64,000 bases of DNA from Halolactibacillus alkaliphilus (GCF_900115465.1 NZ_FOWN01000002.1:88502-152501), one strand, 5' to 3'; positions 19,170 through 28,933 are shown, counted from the first letter of the stretch. A program made the numbers and translations. Notes: generated by a model from the letters alone, not told the origin.

Positions 19170-20054
19170 ATGTTAAGATCAATGTACTCAGGTATTGCAG
19201 GTATGAAGGGTTTTCAAACACAGCTAGATGTTGTCGGAAATAATATCGCCAACGTTAATACAGTAGGATATAAAAAATCACGAACAACGTTTCAAGATAT
19301 GATGAGTCAAACAACCTCAGGCGCATCTGAACCAACAAACATAAGGGGTGGGATTAATGCTATTCAAGTTGGTCTCGGTTCACAACTTGGTTCAATAGAT
19401 AATATACACACACAAGGTAACAGACAAACGACGAACAGGGTTCTTGATATGGCACTTGAGGGTGATGGGATGTTTATTTTTGCTAATGGTGTGAATGCAC
19501 CTACGGATCCTACTGTTTTGAATCATCCGATTGACTTGGGTGCCGTTAATTTAGAATATTCTAGGGCGGGTAATATGTACTTAGATTCGAACGGTTATAT
19601 TGTTAATGCCAACGGACAATATTTAGTTGGAGATAATAACGCAGCCGGTAATGCTGGACTTATTCGCATACCTGAAAATGCTGCGAGTTTTAGTATTCAA
19701 GGAAACGGAACGGTCAACTACATTGACCCAAATGGTCAAACACAAGTAGCAGGTCAAATTCGCCTAGCTAAATTTTCTAATCCAGGAGGTCTAGAAAAGA
19801 TTGGTGGTAATATGTTCCGTGCATCCGTTAATGATGGTATGATGAGCAATGATGTTGCTGGCCTTCCTGATTTAATTGTACCTGAATCTGATGGTACGGC
19901 TTCCATCGTTTCTGGTGCTCTAGAAATGTCGAATGTGGATTTAGCCGAAGAGTTTACGGATATGATTACGGCACAACGTGGTTTCCAAGCGAATACACGT
20001 ATTATCACGACATCGGATGAAATCTTACAAGAACTTGTTAATCTTAAACGATAG
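19170..20054 (+). CDS. flgE: Flagellar hook protein FlgE (FlgG-like)
   Basis: A 294-residue hook-basal body protein. The N-terminus MLRSMYSGIAGMKGFQT and NNIANVNTVGYKKSR are the axial-protein start, and the C-terminus shows MITAQRGFQANTRII and DEILQELVNLKR. Length and context match the compact Bacillus hook protein FlgE, although databases often label this group FlgG. AAGGAGGATATCAC precedes the ATG. A 12-bp perfect hairpin follows. Confidence 0.92.
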   Translation: MLRSMYSGIAGMKGFQTQLDVVGNNIANVNTVGYKKSRTTFQDMMSQTTSGASEPTNIRGGINAIQVGLGSQLGSIDNIHTQGNRQTTNRVLDMALEGDGMFIFANGVNAPTDPTVLNHPIDLGAVNLEYSRAGNMYLDSNGYIVNANGQYLVGDNNAAGNAGLIRIPENAASFSIQGNGTVNYIDPNGQTQVAGQIRLAKFSNPGGLEKIGGNMFRASVNDGMMSNDVAGLPDLIVPESDGTASIVSGALEMSNVDLAEEFTDMITAQRGFQANTRIITTSDEILQELVNLKR

Positions 20055-20060
20055 GAGGAT

Positions 20061-20086
20061 GGAGTAAGTCTTAAAAGACTTACTCC
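20061..20086 (+). promoter_or_regulatory. 12-bp perfect hairpin between flgE and swrD
   Basis: GGAGTAAGTCTT pairs exactly with AAGACTTACTCC with a two-base loop (or 10 bp with a six-base loop). No T-tract follows, so it is not an ordinary terminator. It lies between an AGGAGG motif and the swrD start codon, which itself lacks a close Shine-Dalgarno. Confidence 0.7.
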
Positions 20087-20097
20087 CCACTTAAACT

Positions 20098-20319
20098 ATG
20101 ATTACTCTTACTAATTTTAAAGGTGATACATTTACACTAAATGCAATGTATATTGAAAAGGTTGAATCATTACCTGATACGACAATTACACTTGTGAATG
20201 GTAAAAAATATTTTGTTAAAGAAACAGAAAAAGAAGTAAGTAAGTTGTCGCAAAGGTTTTATGAAAAAATAGGGATGTTACCTTGGCATCAACAGGTAGG
20301 TGAAGAAAGTGGCAAATAA
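20098..20319 (+). CDS. swrD: Flagellar protein SwrD (FlbD family)
   Basis: A 73-residue protein with the FlbD-family opening MITLTNFKGDTFTLNAMYIEKVE and the conserved LVNGKKYFVKET stretch, key residues G-K-F-LN near 9-16. In B. subtilis SwrD raises flagellar motor torque and is needed for swarming. The ATG is fixed by family alignment, yet the nearest AGGAGG lies about 40 bases upstream, across a perfect hairpin. The end overlaps the fliL start. Confidence 0.9.
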   Translation: MITLTNFKGDTFTLNAMYIEKVESLPDTTITLVNGKKYFVKETEKEVSKLSQRFYEKIGMLPWHQQVGEESGK

Positions 20320-20725
20320 ACTATTTAAAAATATCATTATCGGTCTTGTCGTTATTTCTATTCTTGGTATGGCTGCTATTATTTACATTCTGTGGAATCA
20401 AGATGACCCTAACCGAGCGCTTACTATTGATGAGCAAATTAAGTTTTCTTATACGACGGAGTCAATTAATATTGACTTAAGTGATAAACGTTACGCTCAA
20501 CTTCAGTTCAATATGATCACAGATAGTGCTGATGCGAAAGAAGAAGTTGAAAAACGGATGTTCCAATTTAGAAATATTTTAATCAAACAAACGGTTGAAA
20601 TGGATTCAAGTATGCTACAAAATGACTTAACAGGTTTTGAAAACCAATTAAAAGATGAAATGAACACGTTAATGCAAGAAGGGGAAATTACGGACATCTA
20701 TCTAATTAGTAAGATCGTTCAGTAG
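20309..20725 (+). CDS. fliL: Flagellar basal body-associated protein FliL
   Basis: A 138-residue single-pass membrane protein (segment at about residues 6-28) with an extracytoplasmic domain. It surrounds and stabilises the stator near the MS ring. The start was taken at the GTG 20309, five to six bases after AGGTGA, inside the end of swrD; an in-frame GTG at 20300 is an alternative. Sequence similarity in the family is low; context is strong. Confidence 0.88.
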   Translation: MANKLFKNIIIGLVVISILGMAAIIYILWNQDDPNRALTIDEQIKFSYTTESINIDLSDKRYAQLQFNMITDSADAKEEVEKRMFQFRNILIKQTVEMDSSMLQNDLTGFENQLKDEMNTLMQEGEITDIYLISKIVQ

Positions 20726-20753
20726 TTTAAGACTCCGAATCGGAGGTGAGTTT

Positions 20754-21755
20754 ATGGCAGATGAGGTTTTATCCCAAAATGAGATAGATGCATTACTTTC
20801 TGCGCTATCTTCTGGTGAGATGGATGCCAATCAATTAAAAGAAGAAGAAAAAGAAAAGAAAATACGCAGTTACGATTTTAAACGTGCTTTAAGGTTTTCA
20901 AAAGATCAAGTGCGTAGCTTGTCGCGTATCCATGAAAATTATGCGCGCATGCTGACAACCTATTTTTCAGCTCAATTACGGAATTATGTTCATATCTCGG
21001 TCGCTTCGGTTGACCAGATACCTTATGAAGAGTTTATTCGATCCATCCCAACGATGACAGTATTAAACATCTTTAGTATGGAACCACTTAATGGTCGTAT
21101 CATTTTTGAGATTAATCCAAATGTTGCCTATGCCATGTTAGATCGTATTTTAGGTGGGCGAGGAACAAGTCTAAATAAAATAGAGAACCTAACAGAAATA
21201 GAGTCAACTATTATGTCGAATCTATTTGAAAAATCGTTAGACAATTTGCAAGAAGCTTGGTCTAGCGTGATAGAAATTGATCCAATGCTGGAAGAGTTTG
21301 AAGTCAATCCACAATTTTTACAACTTGTCTCTCCAAACGAGACAGTCATCGTCGTCTCGCTAAATACGACAATTGGTGAAACGAGTGGAATGATCAACAT
21401 TTGTATTCCTCATGTGGTGTTAGAGCCTATCATTCCAAGACTATCAGTGCATTACTGGATGCAAAATGAAGCTCAAAAAGAAAGAAAACCAGGAGAGTAT
21501 GAAAAATTAACTAAAAATATTTCATCAACGGAACTTGAACTAAGTGTTGTGTTAGGTGAAACACGTATTACGGTTGAAAATTTGCTTGAATTGAGTAAGG
21601 GCGATGTATTAAAGTTAAATCAATCAATAGAAGAGCCTTTAATAATGAAATCAAGTGAGGAACCATTGTTTTATGTTCAACCTGGAAGTCAGAAAAATAA
21701 CGTGGCTGTGCAGGTAATTGATGAAATTAAAGGAGGGTCTTCCGATGATGAGTGA
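20754..21755 (+). CDS. fliM: Flagellar motor switch protein FliM
   Basis: A 333-residue C-ring protein and the CheY-P docking site. The N-terminal EVLSQNEIDALLSALSSGE peptide binds CheY-P. RSYDFKRALRFSKDQVRSL and the CheC-like middle domain follow, and the SpoA/FliN-like C-terminal domain runs from about 250 (LSVVLGETRITVENLLELSKGDVL). CGGAGGTGAG precedes the ATG. It overlaps the start of fliY by a few codons. Confidence 0.97.
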   Translation: MADEVLSQNEIDALLSALSSGEMDANQLKEEEKEKKIRSYDFKRALRFSKDQVRSLSRIHENYARMLTTYFSAQLRNYVHISVASVDQIPYEEFIRSIPTMTVLNIFSMEPLNGRIIFEINPNVAYAMLDRILGGRGTSLNKIENLTEIESTIMSNLFEKSLDNLQEAWSSVIEIDPMLEEFEVNPQFLQLVSPNETVIVVSLNTTIGETSGMINICIPHVVLEPIIPRLSVHYWMQNEAQKERKPGEYEKLTKNISSTELELSVVLGETRITVENLLELSKGDVLKLNQSIEEPLIMKSSEEPLFYVQPGSQKNNVAVQVIDEIKGGSSDDE

Positions 21756-22944
21756 TGGAATGTTATCACAAGATGAAATTGATGCGCTACTTAACGGAAC
21801 GTCAGATGAAGAAGAGATTGAAGAACAAAATAATATAACGGATAACGAAGATACGTCCGGTATTCTCTCGGAGATTGAACGTGATGCACTTGGCGAGATA
21901 GGGAACATTTCTTTTGGTAGTTCAGCAACCACACTTGCCACACTTTTAAACCAAAAAGTAGACATCACAACACCCGAGATTTCAATTGTACGCCGTAATC
22001 AACTTGAAAAAGAGTTTCCGCACCCACATGTTGGTGTTGAGGTTGAATATACAGAGGGTTTTGAAGGTGAGAACCTCTTTGTCTTAAAATCATCAGATGC
22101 TGCAATTATTGCGGATTTGATGCTCGGTGGAGATGGTTCAAATGATCAAGGTGAATTAAGTGAAATCCACATGAGTGCGGTGCAAGAAGCGATGAATCAA
22201 ATGATGGGCACTGCGGCAACAAGTATGTCTACCATGTTTTCTAAGCGCATTGACATCTCACCACCGCAAACGGTTATGTTGGAAGTTGGGACAGAAGAAA
22301 CTGATAAGCACATTCCTACAGATGAGTTTCTAGTAAAAGTTTCTTTCCAATTAAAAATCGGGACATTGATTGATTCGAAAATCATGCAACTCTTGCCAAC
22401 CACTTTTGCGAAAGCAATGGTAGATGAATTGTTAAATGGACCAGCAGAACAGCCTAAACAAGCTGAACCAGCTACTCAGCAACAGACAATGTCACAGCCA
22501 GTGATCGAGCAACAAGTTCATCCAGTCAATACCCAACCGTCATATACACAAGCACCTCAGGTGAGTTATCAACAGACCGAGCAACGACAGCCTAAGAGTA
22601 TGGGTGAGCCGATGTCTCATCAACAAAATATTGAACAGGCGAGCTTCCAATCATTTGAACCTATTCAGTTACCAGAACAAGAAAAACGTAACTTAGATAT
22701 GCTGTTAGATATCCCATTACAAGTAACCGTTGAGTTGGGACGTACGAAGCGCGCTGTAAAAGATATTTTAGAACTTTCAACAGGTTCCATTTTGGAATTA
22801 GATAAATTAGCAGGTGAACCTGTAGATATCCATGTCAATAATAAATTAATTGCCCAAGGTGAAGTTGTTGTAATCGATGAGAACTTTGGTGTCAGAGTGA
22901 CAGAAATCATTAGTCAAAGTGATCGACTTAAAAAATTAAGATAA
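21745..22944 (+). CDS. fliY: Flagellar motor switch phosphatase FliY
   Basis: About 399 residues. The CheY-P-binding peptide MLSQDEIDALLNG is followed by a CheC-type phosphatase domain with two ExxN-type motifs (EIGNISFGSSATTL near 50; EAMNQMMGTAATSM near 150). A Gln/Pro-rich linker (about 235-315) leads to a FliN domain at about 320-395. FliY both dephosphorylates CheY-P at the switch and forms the lower C-ring. The start was taken at the ATG seven bases from AGGAGGG. Confidence 0.95.
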   Translation: MMSDGMLSQDEIDALLNGTSDEEEIEEQNNITDNEDTSGILSEIERDALGEIGNISFGSSATTLATLLNQKVDITTPEISIVRRNQLEKEFPHPHVGVEVEYTEGFEGENLFVLKSSDAAIIADLMLGGDGSNDQGELSEIHMSAVQEAMNQMMGTAATSMSTMFSKRIDISPPQTVMLEVGTEETDKHIPTDEFLVKVSFQLKIGTLIDSKIMQLLPTTFAKAMVDELLNGPAEQPKQAEPATQQQTMSQPVIEQQVHPVNTQPSYTQAPQVSYQQTEQRQPKSMGEPMSHQQNIEQASFQSFEPIQLPEQEKRNLDMLLDIPLQVTVELGRTKRAVKDILELSTGSILELDKLAGEPVDIHVNNKLIAQGEVVVIDENFGVRVTEIISQSDRLKKLR

Positions 22945-22975
22945 TAACTGAGACGTTATTTAGGAGGAAATTAAT

Positions 22976-23338
22976 ATGGCAAATAGAGTATTAATCGTAG
23001 ACGATGCAGCTTTTATGAGAATGATGATCAAAGATATCTTATCTAAAAATGGATTTGATGTTGTAGGTGAAGCAGAGAATGGTCAAGTCGCTGTAGAAAA
23101 GTATGCCGAATTGACACCGGATTTAGTAACAATGGACATTACAATGCCTGAAAAAGATGGTATTCAAGCGTTAAAAGAAATCAAAGCCCACAATCCTAAC
23201 GCAACGGTCATTATGTGTTCAGCTATGGGACAACAGGCTATGGTTATTGATGCTATTCAAGCAGGGGCAAAAGACTTTATTGTAAAGCCATTTCAAGCAG
23301 ACCGTGTGTTAGAGGCTATAAATAAAGCGCTAGGATAA
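22976..23338 (+). CDS. cheY: Chemotaxis response regulator CheY
   Basis: A 120-residue single receiver domain. Asp9 and Asp10 bind metal, the phospho-acceptor is Asp54 (LVTMDITMPEKDG), and the conserved Ser (MCSAMGQQ) and Lys (IVKPF) complete the site. CheY-P binds FliM/FliY, encoded directly upstream, to bias motor rotation. AGGAGGAAATTAAT precedes the ATG. Confidence 0.97.
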   Translation: MANRVLIVDDAAFMRMMIKDILSKNGFDVVGEAENGQVAVEKYAELTPDLVTMDITMPEKDGIQALKEIKAHNPNATVIMCSAMGQQAMVIDAIQAGAKDFIVKPFQADRVLEAINKALG

Positions 23339-23342
23339 AATT

Positions 23343-24050
23343 ATGAAACGATTGATTTTTCTATGCATGTTCATCGCATTATATTTGGGACCAATACAAA
23401 TCTTTGCTGAAGATGATAATGGTTCTGTCCTAGATGCTTATGAACAACCCCCCATAAATAATGAAGTGCCTGAGGATACACCAGCACAAAATATACTAGA
23501 TAGTACCGAAGACGAAGACGAAGCTAATATAGATGCACCAGCACTATTTCAAAACGATTCTAGTAATATCAGTTTATTTAATCTTGTCTTGCGATTTATT
23601 TTAGCGTTAGTACTTGTCATTGTGTTAATTTATGTGTTATTAAAATTTATGAATAAATACACCGCCAAACAAGGTCAACTCTCTCAATTAGAAAACCTCG
23701 GGGGTATATCTGTCGGTTTAAATAAATCGGTCCAATTAGTTAAAGTTGGTAACACGGTCTACTTACTCGGCGTCGGTGACAATGTTGATTTATTGACAGA
23801 AGTAAAAGACGAGGCTCTCATTGAGCAAATTATAAACAATAGGCAAGCACCTTCGTCTGATCTATTATCAAAGGTGACTCAAGTATGGGGACAACAAAAA
23901 ACTAGTAATACGGATAAAACGACGAACACAGATCAACAAAAATCGTCAGATGCATCATTCGCAAGTTTATTTAAGGGTGAGCTAGATCAAATGAAAAAAA
24001 AGCAATCAAAGATAAGACGAAACATTGAGGGGCATGATCAAGATGAATGA
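23343..24050 (+). CDS. fliO: Flagellar biosynthetic protein FliO (FliZ)
   Basis: A 235-residue protein with a cleavable-looking signal sequence (about 1-22), an acidic extracytoplasmic segment, one membrane helix (about 80-102, LRFILALVLVIVLIYVLL) and a basic cytoplasmic tail. This is the FliO/FliZ pattern, and it sits before fliP. FliO helps assemble the FliP ring of the export gate. It begins four bases after cheY and overlaps fliP. Confidence 0.9.
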   Translation: MKRLIFLCMFIALYLGPIQIFAEDDNGSVLDAYEQPPINNEVPEDTPAQNILDSTEDEDEANIDAPALFQNDSSNISLFNLVLRFILALVLVIVLIYVLLKFMNKYTAKQGQLSQLENLGGISVGLNKSVQLVKVGNTVYLLGVGDNVDLLTEVKDEALIEQIINNRQAPSSDLLSKVTQVWGQQKTSNTDKTTNTDQQKSSDASFASLFKGELDQMKKKQSKIRRNIEGHDQDE

Positions 24051-24711
24051 GTTTATTGATATATTTAGTTCAACCGATCCTGAGAATGTTACTACCTCAA
24101 TTCAGTTATTACTACTATTAACGGTCTTTTCTTTGGCGCCAGGGATATTAATTTTAATGACAAGCTTTACTCGAATTGTCATAGTTTTATCTTTTACGAG
24201 AACATCTCTAGCAACGCAACAAATGCCGCCGAATCAATTATTAGTTGGACTCGCTTTATTCATGACGTTTTTCATCATGGCGCCAACGTTCTCAGAAATT
24301 AATGAACAGGCGCTAACACCGCTATTAGATGAAGAAATCAATATTGAAGAAGCCTATGAATTAGCAAGTACGCCGATTAAATATTTTATGGCTAACCATA
24401 CACGTGAAAGAGATCTTGCGTTATTTTTATCATATGTAGAGGCCCCTGAAATCGAGACAATCGAAGATATTCCTCTAACTGCACTCGTGCCAGCCTTCGC
24501 TATTAGTGAATTGAAAACGGCTTTTACGATGGGTTTTATGATATTTATACCATTTCTTGTCATTGATATGACGGTCGCGAGTGTTTTAATGTCGATGGGT
24601 ATGATGATGTTACCCCCGGTAATGATTTCGTTACCCTTTAAAGTGTTATTATTTGTTTTAGTAGATGGTTGGTATTTAATTTCTGAAGCGTTACTGTCAA
24701 GTTTTAATTAG
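24043..24711 (+). CDS. fliP: Flagellar export gate protein FliP
   Basis: About 222 residues with four membrane helices. The start MNEFIDIFSS matches B. subtilis FliP, so the ATG at 24043 (ten bases after GAGGGG) was chosen over upstream alternatives. APGILILMTSFTRIVIVLSF and MSMGMMMLPPVMISLPFK are family signatures. FliP5-FliQ4-FliR1 form the core channel for substrates. Confidence 0.96.
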   Translation: MNEFIDIFSSTDPENVTTSIQLLLLLTVFSLAPGILILMTSFTRIVIVLSFTRTSLATQQMPPNQLLVGLALFMTFFIMAPTFSEINEQALTPLLDEEINIEEAYELASTPIKYFMANHTRERDLALFLSYVEAPEIETIEDIPLTALVPAFAISELKTAFTMGFMIFIPFLVIDMTVASVLMSMGMMMLPPVMISLPFKVLLFVLVDGWYLISEALLSSFN

Positions 24712-24725
24712 AAAGAGGCGAAAAC

Positions 24726-24995
24726 ATGAGTGGGGAATTAGTTATTTCACTAGCTGAACGAGGGATTACAACGGTACTAATGGTGTCAGGTCCACTTTTA
24801 TTATTAGCATTGGTCGTTGGTTTACTCGTAAGTATTTTTCAAGCAACAACACAAATTCAAGAACAAACATTGGCTTTTATACCGAAAATTGTTGCGGTAA
24901 TGTTTGGTTTGGTTATATTTGGTCCTTGGATGCTAACCCAAGTCGTTCAATTCACTACAGAAATATTGCAAAACCTAACAACGGTCATTAGATAA
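24726..24995 (+). CDS. fliQ: Flagellar export gate protein FliQ
   Basis: An 89-residue protein with two membrane helices and the motif LVSIFQATTQIQEQTLAFIPK linking them. AGAGGCGAAAAC precedes the ATG. It packs around the FliP/FliR core. It is followed after two bases by fliR. Confidence 0.97.
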   Translation: MSGELVISLAERGITTVLMVSGPLLLLALVVGLLVSIFQATTQIQEQTLAFIPKIVAVMFGLVIFGPWMLTQVVQFTTEILQNLTTVIR

Positions 24996-24997
24996 AT

Positions 24998-25774
24998 ATG
25001 CTGGAAATTATTGAATTAAACTGGGTCACTGTCTTTCTACTTGTATTTGGTCGGTTTATTGGTTTTTTTGTCACCTTACCGATTTTCTCCTATCGTAACA
25101 TACCCACGCCATTTAAAATCGGTTTAGCTGGGTTTATCAGTGTGATGATAATGTTTACGATAGACATACCTGATATTAACTTAGATTTATTTTTTGTCGT
25201 ATTGTTAGTTAAAGAAGTCATTATTGGTTTATTGATTGGTTTTGTAGCTAACATTATTATGACCGTTATTCAAATAGCTGGAAATTTCATCGATTTTCAA
25301 ATGGGCTTTGCGATTGCTAATGTCATAGACCCGCAAACGGGAGCGCAAGGACCGGTTATTGGACAATACTTATATATCTTTGCTTTGATGTTCTTGCTGG
25401 CAGTAGATGGACATCATTTATTAATTCAAGGGGCTATTTATAGTTTTGATTTAATATCCGTTGAGCAATTGATCAACCTCGGACAAGATCGACTGTTAAT
25501 TACAGCAGTAAGTATGTTTAATCACCTTTTCCTTATAGCTTTTCAAATGGCGATACCCATTGTAGGGACATTATTTTTGGTTGATGTAACAATGGGGATT
25601 ATTGCAAGAACGGTCCCGCAACTCAATGTTTTTGTCGTTGGTATACCATTGAAAATCGGGGTATCATTATTTGTTCTTAGTATGTTTATGATGTTGTATA
25701 TTGACTTAGTCAAACGTCTATTTGCATACTTACTTGAAATGATGCAAATTATCATGCGACTGCTTGGAGGTTGA
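24998..25774 (+). CDS. fliR: Flagellar export gate protein FliR
   Basis: A 258-residue, very hydrophobic protein with about six membrane segments. GRFIGFFVTLPIFSYRNIP near the start and DFQMGFAIANVIDPQTG in the middle are typical. No Shine-Dalgarno is visible in the two-base gap after fliQ, so translation probably depends on coupling. FliR caps the FliP/FliQ export channel and contacts FlhB. Confidence 0.95.
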   Translation: MLEIIELNWVTVFLLVFGRFIGFFVTLPIFSYRNIPTPFKIGLAGFISVMIMFTIDIPDINLDLFFVVLLVKEVIIGLLIGFVANIIMTVIQIAGNFIDFQMGFAIANVIDPQTGAQGPVIGQYLYIFALMFLLAVDGHHLLIQGAIYSFDLISVEQLINLGQDRLLITAVSMFNHLFLIAFQMAIPIVGTLFLVDVTMGIIARTVPQLNVFVVGIPLKIGVSLFVLSMFMMLYIDLVKRLFAYLLEMMQIIMRLLGG

Positions 25775-25778
25775 GGAA

Positions 25779-26867
25779 ATGACCTATTTACAATTAGATC
25801 TCCAATTCTTTTCTGGCGAGAAAACAGAAAAAGCGACACCTAAAAAGCGTGAAGATACAAGAAAAAAAGGTCAAGTCGCCAAAAGTCAGGATATCAATAC
25901 CGCTATTGCCTTATTTTTTATTTTCTTAAGTCTTATGCTACTTGGGCCGTTTTTACGCATGAGGTTGACTAACTTATTCATAAAAGTCTTTTCAGAATAC
26001 ACGCAGTGGGGATTAACGTTTGATTCAATTCAACTTATAATCGTTGAGGTCCTTGGGTATATTGGCTTAACTATTGCGCCTGTATTAGGTGTTGCCTTTA
26101 TTAGTGCAATTGCGAGTAACTTGGCTCAAATCGGTTTTTTATTTACCACCGAACCACTCCAATTTAAGCTAGATAAAATTAACCCAATCTCAGGATTTAA
26201 AAAGTTAGTTTCTCCACGGGCCATTGTGGAACTTGTCAAATCATTACTTAAAATTAGTTTTGTTGCAGTCGTTACAGTGACCGTCTTGTGGTCACGTAAA
26301 GATGAGGTGTTAATGTTAGCGTTTAAAGATTTAGATAGTGCACTCGCATTTTTTGGTGAAACGACCATATTCATTGGTATTGCAGGTGCTATCAGTTTAT
26401 TTATCATTGGTGTATTGGATTACATATACCAGCGTTATGATCATGAAAAAAACATTCGTATGTCTAAACAAGACATTAAAGATGAATATAAAAATATAGA
26501 AGGGGATCCGCTAATTAAATCAAAAATTAAAGAGCGGCAGCGTCAGATGGCTATGAGCCGCATGATGAGTGAAGTCCCTGAAGCCGATGTTATTATAACA
26601 AACCCGACACACTATGCTGTCGCCATTAAGTATGATGAAACTAATCCCTTACATCAAGCCCCTTATGTTGTGGCTAAAGGGGTAGATTATGTCGCACTAA
26701 AAATAAGAGAAATTGCTGATCACCACCAGGTGATGATTATTGAAAATCGACCGTTAGCACGTGCCTTATACCGTGATGTTGAGATAAATCAAGATATTGA
26801 TGAGTCTTACTATCAAGCGGTTGCGGAAATACTTGCTTATGTGTATCGATTAGAGAAAAAAGCTTAG
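25779..26867 (+). CDS. flhB: Flagellar export switch protein FlhB
   Basis: A 362-residue protein. The opening EKTEKATPKKREDTRKKGQVAKS is hallmark, then four membrane helices, and a cytoplasmic domain with the self-cleavage motif NPTH (in ITNPTHYAVAIKYD) intact. Cleavage changes export from rod/hook to filament substrates. The start is the ATG after TTGAGGAA, four bases past fliR. Its tail resembles the small protein at 1864-2151. Confidence 0.97.
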   Translation: MTYLQLDLQFFSGEKTEKATPKKREDTRKKGQVAKSQDINTAIALFFIFLSLMLLGPFLRMRLTNLFIKVFSEYTQWGLTFDSIQLIIVEVLGYIGLTIAPVLGVAFISAIASNLAQIGFLFTTEPLQFKLDKINPISGFKKLVSPRAIVELVKSLLKISFVAVVTVTVLWSRKDEVLMLAFKDLDSALAFFGETTIFIGIAGAISLFIIGVLDYIYQRYDHEKNIRMSKQDIKDEYKNIEGDPLIKSKIKERQRQMAMSRMMSEVPEADVIITNPTHYAVAIKYDETNPLHQAPYVVAKGVDYVALKIREIADHHQVMIIENRPLARALYRDVEINQDIDESYYQAVAEILAYVYRLEKKA

Positions 26868-26896
26868 TTTTCTGAGGGTAAGGAGAGTATACCGTT

Positions 26897-28933
26897 ATGC
26901 GAGCAAGAGATCTAACCGTTGTGTTATTTGTCATCACGATTATCGTGATGTTAATTATTCCACTACCAGACATTATATTAAGTATTTTAATCTTAATTAA
27001 TATTACACTTTCCCTCATTGTCATTTTAGTTGCGATGAATACATCAGAACCACTAGAGTTCTCGATTTTACCATCGCTCTTACTATTACTGACCCTTTTT
27101 CGTTTAGGTCTTAATGTTTCAACGACACGATCTATCTTGGGTACAGGTTCAGCGGGTAATGTGGTTGAAACATTTGGAACATTCGTTATTGGAGGTAATC
27201 CCCTCGTTGGTTTTGTCGTCTTTGTCATTTTAATTATTATTCAATTTCTTGTCATTACAAAAGGTTCTGAACGTGTATCAGAAGTTGGTGCGCGATTTAC
27301 GCTTGATGCAATGCCAGGTAAGCAAATGAGTATTGATGCTGATTTAAACGCTGGTCTGATTAATGAGCAACAGGCCAAACAACGCCGTGAAAAGATTGAG
27401 CGAGAAGCAGATTTTTATGGCGCTATGGATGGTGCGAGTAAATTCGTTAAAGGTGATGCGATAGCTGGTATTATTATCGTCATGATCAATATCATTTTTG
27501 GTTTAATCATTGGTATGCTCCAACAAGGCATGAGTTTTAATGAAGCACTTAACACATATATGCAACTTACAGTTGGTGATGGACTTGTAAGTCAAATACC
27601 TGCGTTACTTATTTCAACAGCGACAGGTATTATCGTTACACGTGCTGTATCTGAAGGTAATTTAAGTACAGATGTTACAGGGCAATTATTGCAATACCCT
27701 AAACTGCTATATGTTGCTGGTATTACTATCTTTTTACTAGGTGTGTTTACGCCGATTCAATTCGTATTGACAACTATCGTCGCCCTTATTTTGATAGGGG
27801 GAGGTTTCTTACTGGAGCGCCCATCAAAGGTAGAGCCAGTGAATGAAGCAGAAATCGAAGAAGAAGAAACGACTGAAGATATGCGTTCGCAAGAAAATGT
27901 CGTTGATTTAATTAGTATGGATCCGATTGAATTTGAGTTTGGCTATGCACTTATTCCGTTAGTCGATGCTAGTCAAGGTGGCGATTTAATGGACCGTATC
28001 GTCATGATTAGACGTCAATTAGCGATTGAGTTAGGTCTAGTTATCCCTGTTGTTAGAATAAGAGATAATATCCAGCTACAACCGAATGCATACCAACTAA
28101 AGATTAAGGGTAATGAAGTAGCAACAGGCGAATTATTGCTGGATCATTTTCTTGCGATGACAGGCGGTTTAGATAGTGATGAATTAGATGGTGTAGATAC
28201 AACGGAGCCGGCTTTTGGCCTGCCTGCGAAGTGGATTACAGAAGAAATGAAAGATGACGCCGAACTTAATGGATACACCGTTGTTGACCCGCCGTCAGTT
28301 GTAGCAACCCATATTACAGAAGTCATTAAAAAACATGCACATCAATTACTTGGTCGTCAGGAAACCAAACAATTAATTGATCATTTAAAAGAATCTTACC
28401 CTATCTTGGTAGAAGAAGTCACACCGGATGTATTATCGGTGGGCGATGTACAAAAAGTATTAGGAAAGTTATTACGTGAACAAGTATCTATTCGTAATTT
28501 ACCGGTCATTTTTGAAACGCTTGCTGATTTCGGTAAAATGACCAATGACACAGAGTTATTAGGTGAATATGCAAGACAAGCATTAGCACCGCAAATTACG
28601 AAGCAGTATACAATGGGTAAACATCAACTTAAAGTTATTACAGTCGCTGGGGAAGTTGAACAAACAATAGCCGAGCATGTTCAACAAACGGAACATGGCA
28701 ACTATTTAGCCTTAGACCCAGAAAAACAGCAGCGAATTATCCATGCAGTCAAAGAACAAATAGAGAAGATTTCACTTCTTGAAGAGCACCCAATTATTTT
28801 ATGTTCACCGACTATTCGTATGTATATGAAGCAACTCTTAGACAGATTTTTCCCTCATATTATTGTTTTATCGTATAATGAATTAGAACCAAACTTAGAC
28901 GTACAGAGTGCAGGGGTGGTGAACATCATATGA
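26897..28933 (+). CDS. flhA: Flagellar export gate protein FlhA
   Basis: A 678-residue protein. The N-terminal half has eight membrane helices with the FHIPEP-region signatures TLFRLGLNVSTTRSIL and GARFTLDAMPGKQMSIDADL. The cytoplasmic half (about 330-678) forms the ring that docks substrates and chaperones. AAGGAGAG precedes the ATG. The stop overlaps flhF (ATGA). Confidence 0.97.
   Translation: MRARDLTVVLFVITIIVMLIIPLPDIILSILILINITLSLIVILVAMNTSEPLEFSILPSLLLLLTLFRLGLNVSTTRSILGTGSAGNVVETFGTFVIGGNPLVGFVVFVILIIIQFLVITKGSERVSEVGARFTLDAMPGKQMSIDADLNAGLINEQQAKQRREKIEREADFYGAMDGASKFVKGDAIAGIIIVMINIIFGLIIGMLQQGMSFNEALNTYMQLTVGDGLVSQIPALLISTATGIIVTRAVSEGNLSTDVTGQLLQYPKLLYVAGITIFLLGVFTPIQFVLTTIVALILIGGGFLLERPSKVEPVNEAEIEEEETTEDMRSQENVVDLISMDPIEFEFGYALIPLVDASQGGDLMDRIVMIRRQLAIELGLVIPVVRIRDNIQLQPNAYQLKIKGNEVATGELLLDHFLAMTGGLDSDELDGVDTTEPAFGLPAKWITEEMKDDAELNGYTVVDPPSVVATHITEVIKKHAHQLLGRQETKQLIDHLKESYPILVEEVTPDVLSVGDVQKVLGKLLREQVSIRNLPVIFETLADFGKMTNDTELLGEYARQALAPQITKQYTMGKHQLKVITVAGEVEQTIAEHVQQTEHGNYLALDPEKQQRIIHAVKEQIEKISLLEEHPIILCSPTIRMYMKQLLDRFFPHIIVLSYNELEPNLDVQSAGVVNII

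Noticed and set aside
26737..27228. Reverse-strand open frame of 163 codons over flhB/flhA
   Set aside because: Fully antisense to conserved flhB and flhA sequence and without a start signal.
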